From positions 3,858,001 to 3,922,000 of the forward strand of contig NC_085131.1 in assembly GCF_030269925.1 (NCBI RefSeq): a DNA stretch of 64,000 bases, read 5' to 3'. Origin of the DNA: Bombyx mori (taxonomy: Eukaryota > Arthropoda > Insecta > Lepidoptera > Bombycidae). Made by a program: the position numbers and the translations under genes. This document shows, piece after piece, positions 57,801-64,000 of the stretch (the stretch's first letter is position 1; each line of letters begins with the position of its first letter). The notes under the pieces are model-generated. The model worked only from the letters and a program-made list of their open reading frames with translations, searched no databases and was not told where the DNA came from.

Positions 57801-58839
57801 TTTAACTTTTAAGTGTATTTTTTAAATTCATTAAACTTAATCTTTGAAAATATAATTTGTATGAATTTTACACCACTGTGAATACATCTTTACTCGCAGT
57901 TGCACTGGTGACTCACTGCATTCTTAACGGGAACGAACTATAGGGATAAGAATAGGGTGTGATAATATTATGTGGTGCATAGTGAAGCGAGCGGGCGCGA
58001 CCTCGACGGGTCACGGCCCGGCGGGCGGCGTGGAGGTCACGCTGGACCCCTCCGAGCTGGAGCTGGAGCCCGAGGCGGTGGCGGCGCGCTACGAGCGCCA
58101 TCTGCGCGACCAGCGACCCAACACCCACGAGGACCTCTCCGACATGCTCGCGGACCACGTGGCCAGGCAGAAGGTGAGCAATGCCAGAGACACAGCTGAG
58201 TCGCTCCCTATTAGGGTTGCCACCCGTACTTTATTTTAGGTATTTTTACTCTATACTTTATGTCAACAATAAGGTACACGAAAATATGTACTCTATTTGG
58301 CATGATTTGGTTTCTTAGGGATTTTGAAAAGTTTAGTCATATGAATTTTTTTTTGTAACCGAAATACATCGATTGCTCAATCGATGTCGTCACTCGCCAA
58401 CGGTACATCACCTACGCACTCGTTTTCTTAGTTTGTTCAATTGTAATAAAAAATACGTATTTAAAAATAATAATACATAATTAAAAATACACTGTACTTT
58501 ATTTAAATACTATATTCTTTTTTCCTACCTATAATAATCAATGTACTTTATCTGCAAAAAAAAGGTGGCAACCCTACTCCCTATCGCTGATACCGCAACG
58601 CGCAGTCTTATAGTTAGATTTGAATTCTCATGATAACTATCACCTTGATTCGAGTTGTAATCAAACACGTTGGGATGGATCATTAAAACGTATTGTAATT
58701 AAAACTTACCCGTCTTATAAAGTTTACGAGAACTCGCTGATGGAAAATAAACATTTTTTTTTTTTTACAGAACAAAAGGAAACGTCAACAGAACACGGAC
58801 TCAAAACATGCGAAGAAATACAAGGAGTTCAAGTTCTAG
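45819..58839 (+). CDS. SF3B2: Splicing factor 3B subunit 2 (SAP145), U2 snRNP SF3b component
   Basis: SF3B2 contacts pre-mRNA upstream of the branch site and helps anchor U2 snRNP. Thirteen exons join in phase: 45819-46743, 48141-48271, 48814-48965, 49759-49951, 50247-50456, 50758-50960, 51710-51860, 53249-53452, 54001-54076, 55289-55445, 56333-56439, 57983-58173 and 58771-58839, giving 922 residues. Exon 1 is a Met-Gly-Pro-rich low-complexity region, then an acidic run. A lysine-rich stretch follows. The conserved core is clear: SVAELKQLVARPDVVEMYD, PRHWCYKRKYLQGKRGIEKP (DUF382), GKIDIDYQKLHDAFFKWQTKP, then the PSP domain (VPPPWLIAQQRYGPPPSYP, GYHAGGWGKPPVDE). The tail reads KKYKEFKF, as in human. 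An in-frame TAG at 45798-45800 fixes the start. No SAP domain is present. Confidence 0.96.
45843..46440 (+). repeat. Coding tandem repeat in SF3B2 exon 1 (MGPPPG-type)
   Basis: Short units coding for Met-Gly-Pro-Pro-Pro-Gly with Thr, Ala or Ser follow one another. A second array encodes Gly-Met-Gly-Pro-Pro. The DNA units are 18-21 bp and 12-15 bp and vary mainly at third positions. The array also opens long shadow frames on the minus strand, which are not genes. Confidence 0.85.
47465..47672 (-). repeat. Diverged family A copy in SF3B2 intron 1
   Basis: GCTGCCCCACCCTTCAAACC, ACTGCTTCATGGCAGAAATA and CTCTACTACCAGTA are preserved; the poly(A) side is decayed. Confidence 0.65.
47849..48094 (+). 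repeat. Family A copy in SF3B2 intron 1
   Basis: Near full-length tail in plus orientation, from GGTGGTGGTAGGACCTCTTG to CATCTAAGCAATAAAAAAAA. It ends 46 bases before exon 2. Confidence 0.85.
49184..49637 (+). mobile_element. tRNA-headed SINE with family A tail
   Basis: The head GAAGTCGTCGTGACCTAAAG has an A-box-like stretch (TGACCTAAAGG) and about 60 bases on a B box (TTCGAATCCC), the two internal promoters of RNA polymerase III. A body (TTTTTCTAATGAGATACGTA, GTTCACGATTGACTTCCACG) leads into a full family A tail ending AATAAATAAATAAAA. It lies in SF3B2 intron 3. Confidence 0.75.
51431..51655 (-). repeat. Family A copy in SF3B2 intron 6
   Basis: T run, GATGGGTGGACGAGCTCACA, CCTTGAGATATGAGTTCTAA, TACTGCTTCACGGCAGAAAT and ACCCGCGCGGACTC. 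It ends 55 bases before exon 7. Confidence 0.85.
51911..52430 (+). mobile_element. Family D element carrying a SINE head and body
   Basis: Left and right parts are family D (TTATGACGTGGGTGGGTACT, then CGGCTTTGTTTCATTTTCCT and CTCGCGTTCCCGCCAAAAAG). In place of about 110 central bases sits the SINE head and body at about 52098-52268. Confidence 0.75.
52098..52268 (+). mobile_element. SINE head and body inside family D
   Basis: GAAGTCGTCGTGGCCTAACG gives the A box (TGGCCTAACGG) and GTTCGAATCTC the B box, closer to tRNA consensus than the 49.18-kb copy. The family A tail is absent; sequence passes at ACCCGCAA directly to family D. Confidence 0.75.
52650..52762 (-). repeat. RTE-like LINE tail with TCA microsatellite
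   Basis: A TCA run at about 52658-52680 is followed by CAGTCGTCCACTGCTGGACA and GGCCTCTCCCAATC. On the minus strand this is a LINE end with a TGA/ATG-type repeat tail. Confidence 0.6.
52949..53198 (-). mobile_element. Helitron-like non-autonomous element
   Basis: On the minus strand it starts TCTATACTAATATATAAATC and ends GTACACCTAG, inserted between A and T. The interior matches the 56.47-kb copy. It ends about 50 bases before SF3B2 exon 8. Confidence 0.7.
53477..53570 (-). repeat. Family C tail fragment
   Basis: T run, GAGAGGCTATATCAGCGTCG, AACTAGTAGGTGAGCTCACG and GGGCTCAAACCTGATGA are the reverse of the family C tail. It follows SF3B2 exon 8 closely. Confidence 0.65.
54186..54701 (-). 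mobile_element. MITE family E copy interrupted by a second MITE
   Basis: Outer ends ATCGAGGGGCGAAAGGTTAT and AATAGCCTTTTACCCTTCAA pair as in the 10.05 and 17.73-kb copies. Comparison with the 17.73-kb copy shows that the block AAAGATAAATGTCGCTT is broken here by about 280 bases. Confidence 0.75.
54388..54667. mobile_element. MITE nested in family E
   Basis: Inverted ends GAGTCGACTATTATCAAAG and, inward from the right, GAGTCGTCTATTATCAAAG continue to GGCAATCTG. AAAT occurs on both sides and only once in the undisturbed family E copy, suggesting a 4-bp duplication. Confidence 0.75.
54703..54992. repeat. GC-rich foreign-looking block
   Basis: About 290 bases of GC-rich sequence (GATCCCGCCGGCGACACGAC, ACCCACCCGCTGCGCGGATG) inside AT-rich intron. 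It looks like the untranslated end of a retrotransposon, but I cannot place it. Confidence 0.4.
55122..55163 (+). repeat. Solo family D end block
   Basis: ATTTTATGACCTGGTAACTA followed by AGACCTTTAAGTCA is the family D end alone, with no element attached. Confidence 0.65.
55472..55745 (-). mobile_element. Truncated family D element
   Basis: From TTTTGGCGGGAATGCGAGGA through TCTCGGGATCCTCCAAAAAG to TTTCATGCCAATTGATTAA, in minus orientation; the AT-rich end with the GGTCATAAAATCC block is missing. Confidence 0.7.
56107..56290 (+). repeat. Family A copy with internal 3' deletion
   Basis: GTGGTGGTAGGAGCTCTTGT, GGTTTGAAGGGTGGGGCAGC and GTGCATTTACGTTGCAGATG pass directly to GAAGCAATAAAAAAAA. It ends 43 bases before SF3B2 exon 11. 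Confidence 0.75.
56467..56688 (+). mobile_element. Helitron-like non-autonomous element
   Basis: Starts TCTATACTAATATATAAGTC, ends GGACGGGTACAGCTAG followed by T, with GTGGTTTTTACGGATGTTCC inside. It begins about 30 bases after SF3B2 exon 11. Confidence 0.7.
57016..57277. mobile_element. MITE with 40-bp inverted repeats
   Basis: ATATCGACGCTTGAAAGGCA through TGACTAAGCGACAATG on the left is mirrored almost perfectly at 57238-57277. Length 262 bp. The target duplication is unclear. Confidence 0.8.
57513..57940. mobile_element. MITE with TA duplication next to SF3B2 exon 12
   Basis: Ends TAGTTCGTTCGCGTTAAGAA and its reverse partner pair for about 33 bp (to CAGTGAGTCA); TA flanks both sides (57511-57512 and 57941-57942). 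It stops 42 bases before exon 12. Confidence 0.8.
58212..58576. mobile_element. hAT-type MITE with 8-bp target duplication
   Basis: Ends TAGGGTTGCCACC and its exact reverse complement. Flanked by CTCCCTAT at 58204-58211 and 58577-58584. It begins 38 bases after SF3B2 exon 12. Confidence 0.9.
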
Positions 58840-58883
58840 TGATTGTAGACTTATCATTACATTTAGTATTAAGTATTATTGTG

Positions 58884-58889
58884 AATAAA
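58884..58889 (+). terminator. AATAAA polyadenylation signal of SF3B2
   Basis: A canonical AATAAA lies 45 bases after the SF3B2 stop codon, so the 3' UTR is probably very short. Confidence 0.65.
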
Positions 58890-59236
58890 GGGATGTGTAC
58901 TATGCGTTTCAAATAATATTTCAAAGTGACAAACGAAATTTGGGTTTTTCTCTCTCTTTTTAAATACAGATTTTGACAAATCAACCGAAAATAGAAAAAA
59001 AATATTTTTTTTTACATTAAGTATTTAAATATTTAATTCATTATTTCTAAATCGATAATGTCTGGTTTTAGAAAGGCTCTGATCGTAAGTGATGTGGTTT
59101 GTGAATCTAAACTTGAAGACTATCTTGAAGAGTATTTATTATGATTGACATGATCTCAGCGGAACACTAGTGGTCGTAATGACGTGCCGCTTAAATATTC
59201 GATTGTATTTTATATGCGTCAATTAGTGTACTGTTA

Positions 59237-59606
59237 GTCCATTGAAATGTTACAATTTAAGGAACGAATATTGCATTTTTTAGAGGACGTAATTTTATTT
59301 TTCGAGGATGTGTTCTCACTTTTTTGCTTATAACTTCTTTAATTTTTAATTTAGGGCAAAAAGTTATATAAACATATTTGTAGGCAAAACAATTTGCTAC
59401 AAATAATGACTACAATTTTTTGTAAGACGCATAGTTTCCGAGATATCGCGAAAAAAGTTTATCACCCCTTTTCCCAAGATGGCGGCTGGGGGACAAGGGT
59501 GGCGACCCCACAAACTTCTTAAGCTTCTATTGACCCCCCACACATGTCCCAAACATAAAATTGCGTCCTATAAAAAATGCAAAGCTCCTGTAACATTTCA
59601 ATGGAC
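59237..59606. mobile_element. MITE with long inverted repeats and TA duplication
   Basis: Ends GTCCATTGAAATGTTAC and reverse partner; similarity continues inward past GCATTTTTTA and AGGACG for some 70 bases. TA lies outside both ends (59235-59236, 59607-59608). Confidence 0.75.
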
Positions 59607-59684
59607 TATGTATACGCTATCGATGTGCAGACAATAGAAGCGAAAAGCGATGCCTTAAAACCTGAATTGGTCTTAATTTTCATA

Positions 59685-59940
59685 AGTTTTTTTTTTTACT
59701 TTTAATTGCTTAGATGGGTGGACGAGTTCGCGGCCCACCTGGTGTGAAGTGGGTTACCGGAGTTCATAGACATCTACAACGTAAATGCCGCCATCCACCT
59801 TGATATATGAGTTCTAAGGTCTCAATATAGTTACAACAGCTGCCCCGCCCTTCAAACCGAAACGCATTACTGCTTTACGGCAGAAATAGGCGGGTTGGTG
59901 GTACCTACCTGTGCGGACTCGCAACAAGTCCTACCACTAC
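59685..59940 (-). repeat. Family A copy
   Basis: T run, GATGGGTGGACGAGTTCGCG, GCCCTTCAAACCGAAACGCA, GGTGGTACCTACCTGTGCGG and AAGTCCTACCACTAC. Confidence 0.85.
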
Positions 59941-60115
59941 GAAAAATGTCCATCTAAAATGGAATACAGCGACCTACAGAAACATAGATTTATATCACGA
60001 ATGGGTCACGAAAAATGATTGACTGACTGTGCTAATACGAAGAACAGTGAAGTGTGCAAGGCACAGGTAACCAGCTAGTAGTCTAATTTTAAAGATAGCA
60101 CCCAGAATTCTTTAT

Positions 60116-60215
60116 TTTTTTTATTTATTTTTTATTGCCCTTGTAGGCAGACGAGCATACGGCCCACCTGATGGTGAGTGGTTACCGTCGCCCATGGACT
60201 TCAGCAATGGCAATT
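60116..60215 (-). repeat. Family B copy
   Basis: T-rich end, then TGTAGGCAGACGAGCATACG and GGTTACCGTCGCCCATGGAC; truncated after CAGCAATGGCA. Confidence 0.75.
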
Positions 60216-60311
60216 ATTTAAGGAATTTCAACTCTGCACACACTTCACTCTGTTTAGAGCTGCTTTAGATTATTATTTATTAGCGGACCCGACAGACGTT
60301 GTTCTGCAAAA

Positions 60312-60600
60312 AATCATTCAAGTCGATCCAGCCGTTTAGTTGTAGTACTTATAGATAAATAACCTAGATACCGACTGCAGCGCCATCTGCCGGGCTGAGT
60401 TGTGAATCTACAACATCCAGGGTGCCACCCAAAAAAATCATTCAAATCGGTCCAGCCGTTTAGTTGTAGTACTTATAGATAAATAACCTAGATACCGACT
60501 GCAGCGCCATCTGCCGGGCTGAGTTGTGAATCTACAACATCCAGGGTGCCACCCAAAAAAATCATTCAAATCGGTCCAGCCCTTTGGGAGGATTTCAGTG
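60312..60600 (+). repeat. 124-bp tandem repeat
   Basis: Starts of AATCATTCA-type units at 60312, 60436 and 60560 are exactly 124 bases apart. Two full units and a partial third are nearly identical. The surrounding CGGACCCGACAGACGTTGTT and ATAACACGCCCAGAAGAAAT suggest the 3' end of a retrotransposon. Confidence 0.85.
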
Positions 60601-61602
60601 AATAACACGCCCAGAAGAAATATATATATATAAAGATTATACCACTTGCTACGCTAGCGCTACCGTGGTCGATTGTTTAGTTATAATTTGTTGTTTATAG
60701 CTGGACAATGTTTTCTTTTAACTTGTGCCTCACGTAGAACACTACACAATTAAGATAACTAAAACAATTATTTTACTATAGCTCAATGACTTTTCCATAT
60801 TATCGCTTTTGAACCGATATAGACTGTCGAATTTCTATTGTTAATAAGATTATGACAAACTATATTTACTTCATATTTATATCATAAATATATCTATCTA
60901 TCTCTTAGGTTTATGGCGTTTCCTTTTAGATTTCGCCAATGTCAAGTGTATTTAATACTCTGCTTTCTATAGCGGGCTTCGTGAACGAGCAAGGTCACAG
61001 ATTGTAACTAAGAATTAAGTGAGTAGCTAAGAATGTATGATGACAGGATCTCTGTTGATTTACAAATAAGACAACACACTTATATAAACACACAAAACTA
61101 ATAATTAGCTAATCAACAGGGAATAGAACCCAATAAAGCACCCGAAAATTATTAAACAACCAAAACACTTGCTACAAACACTCAACCACAAACCTCTCCC
61201 AGTAATGAATTCATTTCATATTTAAATGTTATATAAAATTATAAACCGCCAAACATTTGATTTTGTCAAGCAAAAATATTGTTTTTGTTACAACATCTAG
61301 ATTGTATTATGCCTACGAAATGTTGTTTAAAATGACTGCTCAAAATGACGGTCATCTTATTTGAATCGCATCGTACATAATTAATATTTTATATATCGTT
61401 TGCAAGCATTAGTTAAATTGATTTGTGACTTGATTCCGTGTTGAATTTCGGATAATATATGATGAAAATATATGAAATATAAATAATAAGTAGCTATTTT
61501 ATTTCATTTACTTATATATATTATTTATCACATAATATACAAGTTGTAGTAATATATACAACGATTATTATTATTATTATTTAAAAAAACGGTTACGTTT
61601 GA

Positions 61603-61829
61603 GTTTTTTTTTATTGCTTAGATGCATGGACGAGCTCACAGCCTACCTGATGTTAAGTGGTTACTGGAACCCATAGACATCTACAACGTAAATGCGCCAC
61701 CCACCTCGATATATAAGTTGTAAGGTCTCAGTATAGTTACAACGGCTACCCCACCCTTCGAACCGAAACGCATTACTGCTTCACGGCGGAAATAGGCGGG
61801 GTGGTGGTACCTACCCGTGTGGACTCCCA
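61603..61829 (-). repeat. Family A copy
   Basis: T run, GGACGAGCTCACAGCCTACC, CAACGTAAATGCGCCACCCA, TACTGCTTCACGGCGGAAAT and GGTGGTACCTACCCGTGTGG. Confidence 0.85.
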
Positions 61830-62404
61830 ACCTACAGTTTCTGTATACGGCAAGAATTAAAAATGATCCTGAAACTGAAGAAAAACGAAGTTACTCTCTC
61901 GAAAATTGCAGGACGTTTAGTACCATTTAACAAAAAAGGTAGGAAATGCATGTCAGTGCCAGCAACTTTTGTGCCTTTCGACCTTGTTCTTAAAATCGGG
62001 ATGACAACAAAAACATATTTAAATTGAAATGTAAAATTTAAGCTGTAGGTACCAGGTACCGCCCTCCGACCATTCCCATATTACGGCCCGCATACTAACT
62101 GCCTACTAACAGAAGGAATAGAAGAAGGGAGACCATACTTTATTACACACCAAAACACAATTAACATCAGAAAACAGTCAACAAGCAGATACGTTTGTAC
62201 AATAGGCGGTCTTATCGCTAAAAGCGATCTCATCCAGACAACCGTTTAATTAATTACCTGAAATTCTGGACAGATAAAGATATAGCAGGTATGTTGCGGT
62301 GTAATATTAACAATACATACGATAAATATATACCGTTAAACACAATATGAAATCACCATATGATTTATACTCCAATACACTTACATACACATAATAATTC
62401 CGGT

Positions 62405-62685
62405 CACCGTTCTCGTCGAACCCGTCGCTTGCGACGAAGGGCTCGACGAGTAAATTAACTCTCAGACACAGCCCACTGAGTTTCTCGCCGGATCTTCTCA
62501 GTGGGTCGCGTTTCCGATCCGGTGGTAGATTCTGCGAAGCACGGCTCTTGCTAGGGTTCGTGTTAGCAACATCGTCAGGTTTGAGCCCCGTGAGCTCACC
62601 TACTAAAGTTAGGGTTACGCTGAAATAGCCGCTAGGGCTATCAGCTTAGGTAGGAAAAAAAAAAAAAAAAAAAAAAGAAAAAACA
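62405..62685 (+). repeat. Family C copy, most complete
   Basis: From ACCGTTCTCGTCGAACCCGT through GCCCACTGAGTTTCTCGCCG and GATCCGGTGGTAGATTCTGC to GGTAGG and a 22-base A run. Confidence 0.8.
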
Positions 62686-62926
62686 CATAATAAATTCACA
62701 GTAAGGATAAAGCATAAACAAGCACACAACACTAGGCGGATAGGTAATGTTCCTTTACCATTCTTTTAAAGCAGTTTAAAGTTGGAGCACTTCTCACTGC
62801 ATCCGGCAGAGCATTCCACAATCGAACCGCCTGGACGGTGAATGTGTTATCAAAGAATGAAGATGAATGAATGAAGAATGATGAAGAAGAAGTAAAATCG
62901 CTACTTGGAACCTTGTTGCGCCACTT

Positions 62927-63070
62927 TTTTTTCCCTACCTATTCGCTGGCAGCCTAAGAGACTATTCCAGCTACGCCCGGACCGGTAGGTGACCTGACAG
63001 GCTCAGCCTGGGAGAATTTGCTAACACTAGCCCCAGCAAGAGCAGTTTTTTTTCTTACCTATTCTAGTAA
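62927..63070 (-). repeat. Family C tail copy, diverged
   Basis: T run, TACCTATTCGCTGGCAGCCT, GGTAGGTGACCTGACAGGCT and GCTAACACTAGCCCCAGCAA. It runs straight into the next family C copy. Confidence 0.65.
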
Positions 63071-63430
63071 CCTCGGGGTGTTATTCTAGATTCGCTGAAT
63101 TAGTAGGTAAGCTCACGGGACTCAAACCTCACATCGTTGCTAACACGAACCTTAGCAAGAGCCGTGCTCCACAGCATCTAACACCGGATCGGAAACGCGA
63201 CGCACTGAAAAGATCCGGCGAGAAACTCAGTGGGTTAATTTACTCGTCGAGCCCTTCGTCGCAATCGAAGGTTCGACGAGAACGATGACCGGTGTTTGGG
63301 GTACCTAAAAGCACCGTTAGTGAATCGGGAGGATCCCAGATCCGAGAAGATCCAGCGATAAACTCAGTAGGCTGTGTCTAAGGGTTAGTTAGCTCTTCGT
63401 CGTAATCGACAAGTTCAACGAGGATACGGC
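63048..63430 (-). repeat. Family C copy in inverted orientation
   Basis: T run, GGTAAGCTCACGGGACTCAA, GTTGCTAACACGAACCTTAG, GATCCGGCGAGAAACTCAGT and CGTCGAGCCCTTCGTCGCAA, mirroring the 62405 copy. A second partial unit follows (AAGATCCAGCGATAAACTCA). Confidence 0.7.
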
Positions 63431-64000
63431 ACTTCTGGCCATAATGTGATACATTAATTTTTGAATCAATTACATGTCAATGAAAAGTTATCACCAATGA
63501 TTTTCCTAAGTTTTCTCTCGTTTGACAATCGATAATAATCAGTTACCAGTAAAGCTCATTAGAGAGAATAGCTGATCACCGTACTGAAAAAAAGACGAAG
63601 AAAACTAGCAGGACCAAGTCCGAATTCCGGATGACATTCCGTGCATATACTTTGTAGTGGACCTCGTTAAGTTTCAAAAGGTTGAAATATTCTTCAATTG
63701 GCTATTGCAATTGCACACACTTCCTTAATGTTCGTTTTATAAATACTTGTCAGATTAGTACAAACTACAATCTAATTCAAACTCCCTTTCGAACAATGGA
63801 TATATTCTATGACCCAGCAGAGGTTCCACTTACGTTTCTCATTTTACCCTAGTTTCTTTTGAATTTATCCCTAAAATTCCCCAAACAATTTTCATAAATC
63901 CTTTATTTAGGAACTTCGATCAACAATAGTAACTAGATACTAGTAGATACACGGTCAGTGCAGAAAATCCGTCTCGTCAAATAACAGCTCACTTGAAATG

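Larger units (their letters stand above)
58840..64000. other. Gene-free, repeat-rich downstream region
   Basis: After the SF3B2 3' end no conserved exon is visible to the end of the window. The DNA is a patchwork of a TA-flanked MITE, family A, B and C copies, a 124-bp tandem repeat and plain AT-rich sequence (for example 60610-61590 and 63430-64000, in which I see nothing). Confidence 0.6.

Noticed and set aside
60312..60600. CRISPR-like array
   Set aside because: The units are contiguous 124-bp tandem copies without distinct spacers, in a eukaryotic genome.

Overview
The window looks like nuclear DNA of a moth, most likely a Bombyx-type (bombycoid) lepidopteran. The genes have many short exons with GT-AG introns, the gaps are AT-rich, and the spaces are filled with poly(A)-tailed repeats and miniature DNA transposons that I associate with silkmoth genomes. 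The species call rests on repeat recognition from memory, so it is less certain than the phylum and class.

Five conserved host genes were rebuilt exon by exon, with splice phases checked by hand. (1) 3119-17389, plus: a metastasis-associated (MTA1-like) subunit of the NuRD chromatin remodelling complex, 14 exons, with the N-terminal BAH exons missing upstream of the window. (2) 22499-27210, minus: Hairless, the Su(H)-binding Notch co-repressor, in a compact form with its Su(H)-binding block, Groucho motif and C-terminal CtBP motif. (3) 28905-32190, plus: eIF4A3, the DEAD-box core of the exon junction complex. (4) 34077-34838, minus: UBE2J1, the tail-anchored ER ubiquitin-conjugating enzyme, in one exon. 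(5) 45819-58839, plus: SF3B2 (SAP145) of the U2 snRNP SF3b complex, 13 exons. MTA and Hairless converge, Hairless and eIF4A3 diverge, eIF4A3 and UBE2J1 converge, and UBE2J1 and SF3B2 diverge. The genes are not an operon. They share only broad nuclear themes: NuRD and Hairless in repression, eIF4A3 and SF3B2 in splicing.

Between UBE2J1 and SF3B2 lies the main mobile feature, at about 34.94-43.47 kb. It is an I/Nimb-type non-LTR retrotransposon on the minus strand, with a zinc-knuckle ORF1 and an endonuclease-RT-RNase H ORF2. ORF2 is split by a complete 3.1-kb hAT transposon (36716-39817) that has an intact 642-residue transposase, terminal inverted repeats and a perfect 8-bp target duplication.

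The introns and the last 5 kb hold many smaller elements: about 15 copies of a BMC1-like tail (family A), two further poly(A)-tailed families (B and C), two tRNA-headed SINE copies fused to the family A tail, Helitron-like fragments, several MITE families with clear inverted repeats and target duplications (one nested inside another), and a 124-bp tandem repeat. I found no rRNA, genuine tRNA, CRISPR or prokaryotic-type system. The most useful observations are the hAT-in-LINE nest beside the UBE2J1 start, a tandem 4-bp-shifted splice donor in MTA, the compact Hairless, and the SF3B2 N-terminus without a SAP domain.
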